The notes beneath the pieces are model-generated. The model had not been told where the DNA came from and did no database searches. It was given only the letters and a program-made list of their open reading frames with translations. The position numbers were made by a program, and so were the translations under genes. 64,000 nt of DNA from the NCBI GenBank assembly GCA_949296455.1, contig CASFOZ010000007.1, positions 1 to 64,000 of the forward strand. Reading direction: 5' to 3'. This document shows, piece after piece, positions 62,534 to 64,000 of the stretch; the first letter of the stretch is position 1; each line of letters opens with the position of its first letter. This DNA is from an uncultured Eubacteriales bacterium (GTDB lineage: Bacteria > Bacillota > Clostridia > Christensenellales > CALVMC01).

Positions 62534-63889
62534 TTAATATTTAATCGCCTTATCGAGAACGGAATCGAAGGTTTTTTCATCTAATAAATTTAATTTCAAA
62601 ACCGCTTCTTTAAGGGAAATATTTTCTTTGAAAGCAAGTTTGACCGCCTCAGAGCATTTGTCGTAACCGATAACGGGGGTAAATGCGGTTGCAAGCATAA
62701 GACTGTTTTTTAAATTAAAGTCCATTTTTTCCTTGTTTACCTTAATTCCGTCCATACAGTTTTTTGCAAAACTCAAAGCGACATCGCCTAAAAGACGGGA
62801 ACTTTCAACGCATTTAAAAGCAATGAGCGGCATATATACATTAAGTTCGAGTTGACCCGAAGACGACGCCGAAGATACCGCCACGTCGTTTCCGAGAATC
62901 TCGCAAAAAACCATGGTAACCGCTTCACACTGGGTAGGATTTACTTTGCCCGGCATTATGGAACTTCCCGGTTCGTTTGCGGGAATCGTGATTTCACCTA
63001 TACCCGTTCTCGGTCCGCTTGACAAAAGCCTTACATCGTTAGCTATTTTATTAAGATTCACCGCAGCCGTCTTTAAAGCAGAATGATAAACGGTAAGAGC
63101 GTCCTTGAATGCAAGTCCGTGGAATTTATTGTCTTCTTTGAATTCGAAACCTGTAACACTCGAAAGTTCTTTTACAACCGTTTTCGAATAAGAAGGCGGA
63201 GTATTTATTCCGCTTCCCACAGCCGTTCCGCCAAGAGGTATCTTTTTTAGAAAATCCAATGAAGCCTTAATGCTTTTTTCCGCCGTTTCGACGGCGACCT
63301 TCCAAGCTTCGGTTTCGTCGGAAAAAGCGACGGGAGTTGCGTCCTGCATATGGGTTCTACCCGATTTATATATACCTTTGTTATTTTCCGATATTTTTTT
63401 TATGCTTTCCGAAAGTTTTTCAAGTGCCGGTAAAACCTTGTTTACTGCAAGTTCCGTGCACGCAATATGAATTGCAGTAGGAAAGACATCGTTTGTGGAC
63501 TGCGACATATTGACATCGTCGTTAGGGTGTATTTTAATCCCCTTCTTTTTTGCAAGGTGTGCTATAACCTCATTGACATTCATATTTGTCTGAGTGCCGC
63601 TGCCCGTCTGCCATACGACAAGAGGAAATTCCTCTTTAAGTTTTCCGCCGATAATCTCATTGGCGCATGAAATTATAATATCCGCTTTTTCTTTTGAAAG
63701 TTTACCGCATTTGTAATTTGCCGACGCAGAAGAAGCTTTAATCTGCGCTATCGCCTTGATAATTTCAAAAGGCATAATTTCCATACCTATTTTAAAATTA
63801 TTACGGCTTCTTTCGGTTTGTGCTCCCCATAATCTTTCTGCGGGAACATCGATTTCTCCAAAACTGTCTTTTTCCTTTCTGTATTCCAT
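62534..63889 (-). CDS. fumC: Class II fumarate hydratase
   Basis: Oxygen-stable, iron-free fumarase that interconverts fumarate and malate. The superfamily motifs are SGTQTNMNVNEVIAHLA, GRTHMQDATPVAFSDE and the signature GSSIMPGKVNPTQCEAVTMV around residue 310. The 451-aa protein is slightly shorter than the usual 460. GDXX-type start DVPAERLWGAQTERSRNNFKIG confirms fumarase rather than aspartase. It is the first gene of the fumC-malic enzyme operon. Confidence 0.95.
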   Translation of the reverse strand: MEYRKEKDSFGEIDVPAERLWGAQTERSRNNFKIGMEIMPFEIIKAIAQIKASSASANYKCGKLSKEKADIIISCANEIIGGKLKEEFPLVVWQTGSGTQTNMNVNEVIAHLAKKKGIKIHPNDDVNMSQSTNDVFPTAIHIACTELAVNKVLPALEKLSESIKKISENNKGIYKSGRTHMQDATPVAFSDETEAWKVAVETAEKSIKASLDFLKKIPLGGTAVGSGINTPPSYSKTVVKELSSVTGFEFKEDNKFHGLAFKDALTVYHSALKTAAVNLNKIANDVRLLSSGPRTGIGEITIPANEPGSSIMPGKVNPTQCEAVTMVFCEILGNDVAVSSASSSGQLELNVYMPLIAFKCVESSRLLGDVALSFAKNCMDGIKVNKEKMDFNLKNSLMLATAFTPVIGYDKCSEAVKLAFKENISLKEAVLKLNLLDEKTFDSVLDKAIKY

Positions 63890-63955
63890 ATCGTACCTTT
63901 TATGAATTATTAATAAAAATTTATCCGAAAAATATACAATTTATCTTTATCTTTT

Positions 63956-63984
63956 ATTATATATTAATTCCCGTTTTCAAGCAA
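63956..63984 (-). promoter_or_regulatory. Promoter of fumC-malic enzyme
   Basis: TTGCTT (63979-63984) lies 17 bases from a consensus TATAAT (63956-63961) on the minus strand, with a 66-base leader before the fumC ATG. Confidence 0.65.
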
Positions 63985-64000
63985 TAAAAACAACACGAAT

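Noticed and set aside
1-64000. T-box leaders, CRISPR arrays, insertion sequences and prophage genes
   Set aside because: I saw no T-box GGTGG/antiterminator pattern, no spaced direct repeats beyond one 15-bp array and no transposase or integrase frames.

Overview
The window is a gene-dense, low-GC stretch of a bacterial chromosome, most likely from a spore-forming, Clostridia-like Firmicute; I cannot resolve the lineage further. The signs are AT-rich intergenes with sigma-A-type promoters, a SpoVM-like micro-protein, an MtrB/TRAP homologue, the Bacillus-like order rpoZ-coaBC-priA-def-fmt-rsmB-rlmN-rsgA-rpe-spoVM-(rpmB divergent)-yloU-fakA, a TTG start, and lipoproteins. Every gene is on the minus strand except rpmB (L28) and rpsU (S21). 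Many genes overlap by 1 to 20 bases, so most of the window is a row of long operons. No mobile element, CRISPR array, rRNA or prophage was seen.

Layout. 1-530: four tRNA genes (read as Val-Gly-Cys-Leu) with promoter and terminator. 602-7035: histidine operon hisZ-G-D-B-H-A-F-IE. 7106-9539: fakA and yloU, divergent from rpmB. 9809-9886: a 25-codon spoVM gene. 10090-20928: a housekeeping operon (AIR-synthase-like protein, yicC, rpoZ, coaBC, priA, def, fmt, rsmB, rlmN, rsgA, rpe). 20929-25122: pcrA-ligA. 25134-25851: a small unknown gene divergent from rpsU. 25884-28673 and 34855-37581: two large paralogous surface lipoproteins. They flank a block of mtrB, two phosphofructokinases (one ATP-type, one PPi-type), prmA, rsmE, mtaB and a HIT protein.

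37662-44718 is the shikimate/Phe/Tyr operon aroQ-aroF-aroB-aroA-aroC-pheA-tyrA. It is preceded by a Phe/Tyr-rich leader peptide and an attenuator that shows all the classical alternative pairings. 44707-52362 is a polyamine operon (speD, speA, speE, speB, carboxyspermidine dehydrogenase, nspC) that runs directly into aroE and aroK. 52485-54194 encodes an unfamiliar protein with an HD-type phosphohydrolase core and a C-terminal RyR repeat. 54437-61226 is purC-F-A-B followed by glmS. 61345-63984 is fumC plus malic enzyme.

Together the window encodes most of histidine, chorismate/Phe/Tyr and polyamine synthesis, several purine steps and part of central carbon metabolism. Purine and histidine synthesis are linked because HisF/HisH release AICAR. 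The observations most worth follow-up are the aro attenuator, the HD-RyR protein, the TRAP homologue that lacks one of three RNA-contact basic residues, the hidden spoVM gene, and two complete routes to spermidine within one operon.
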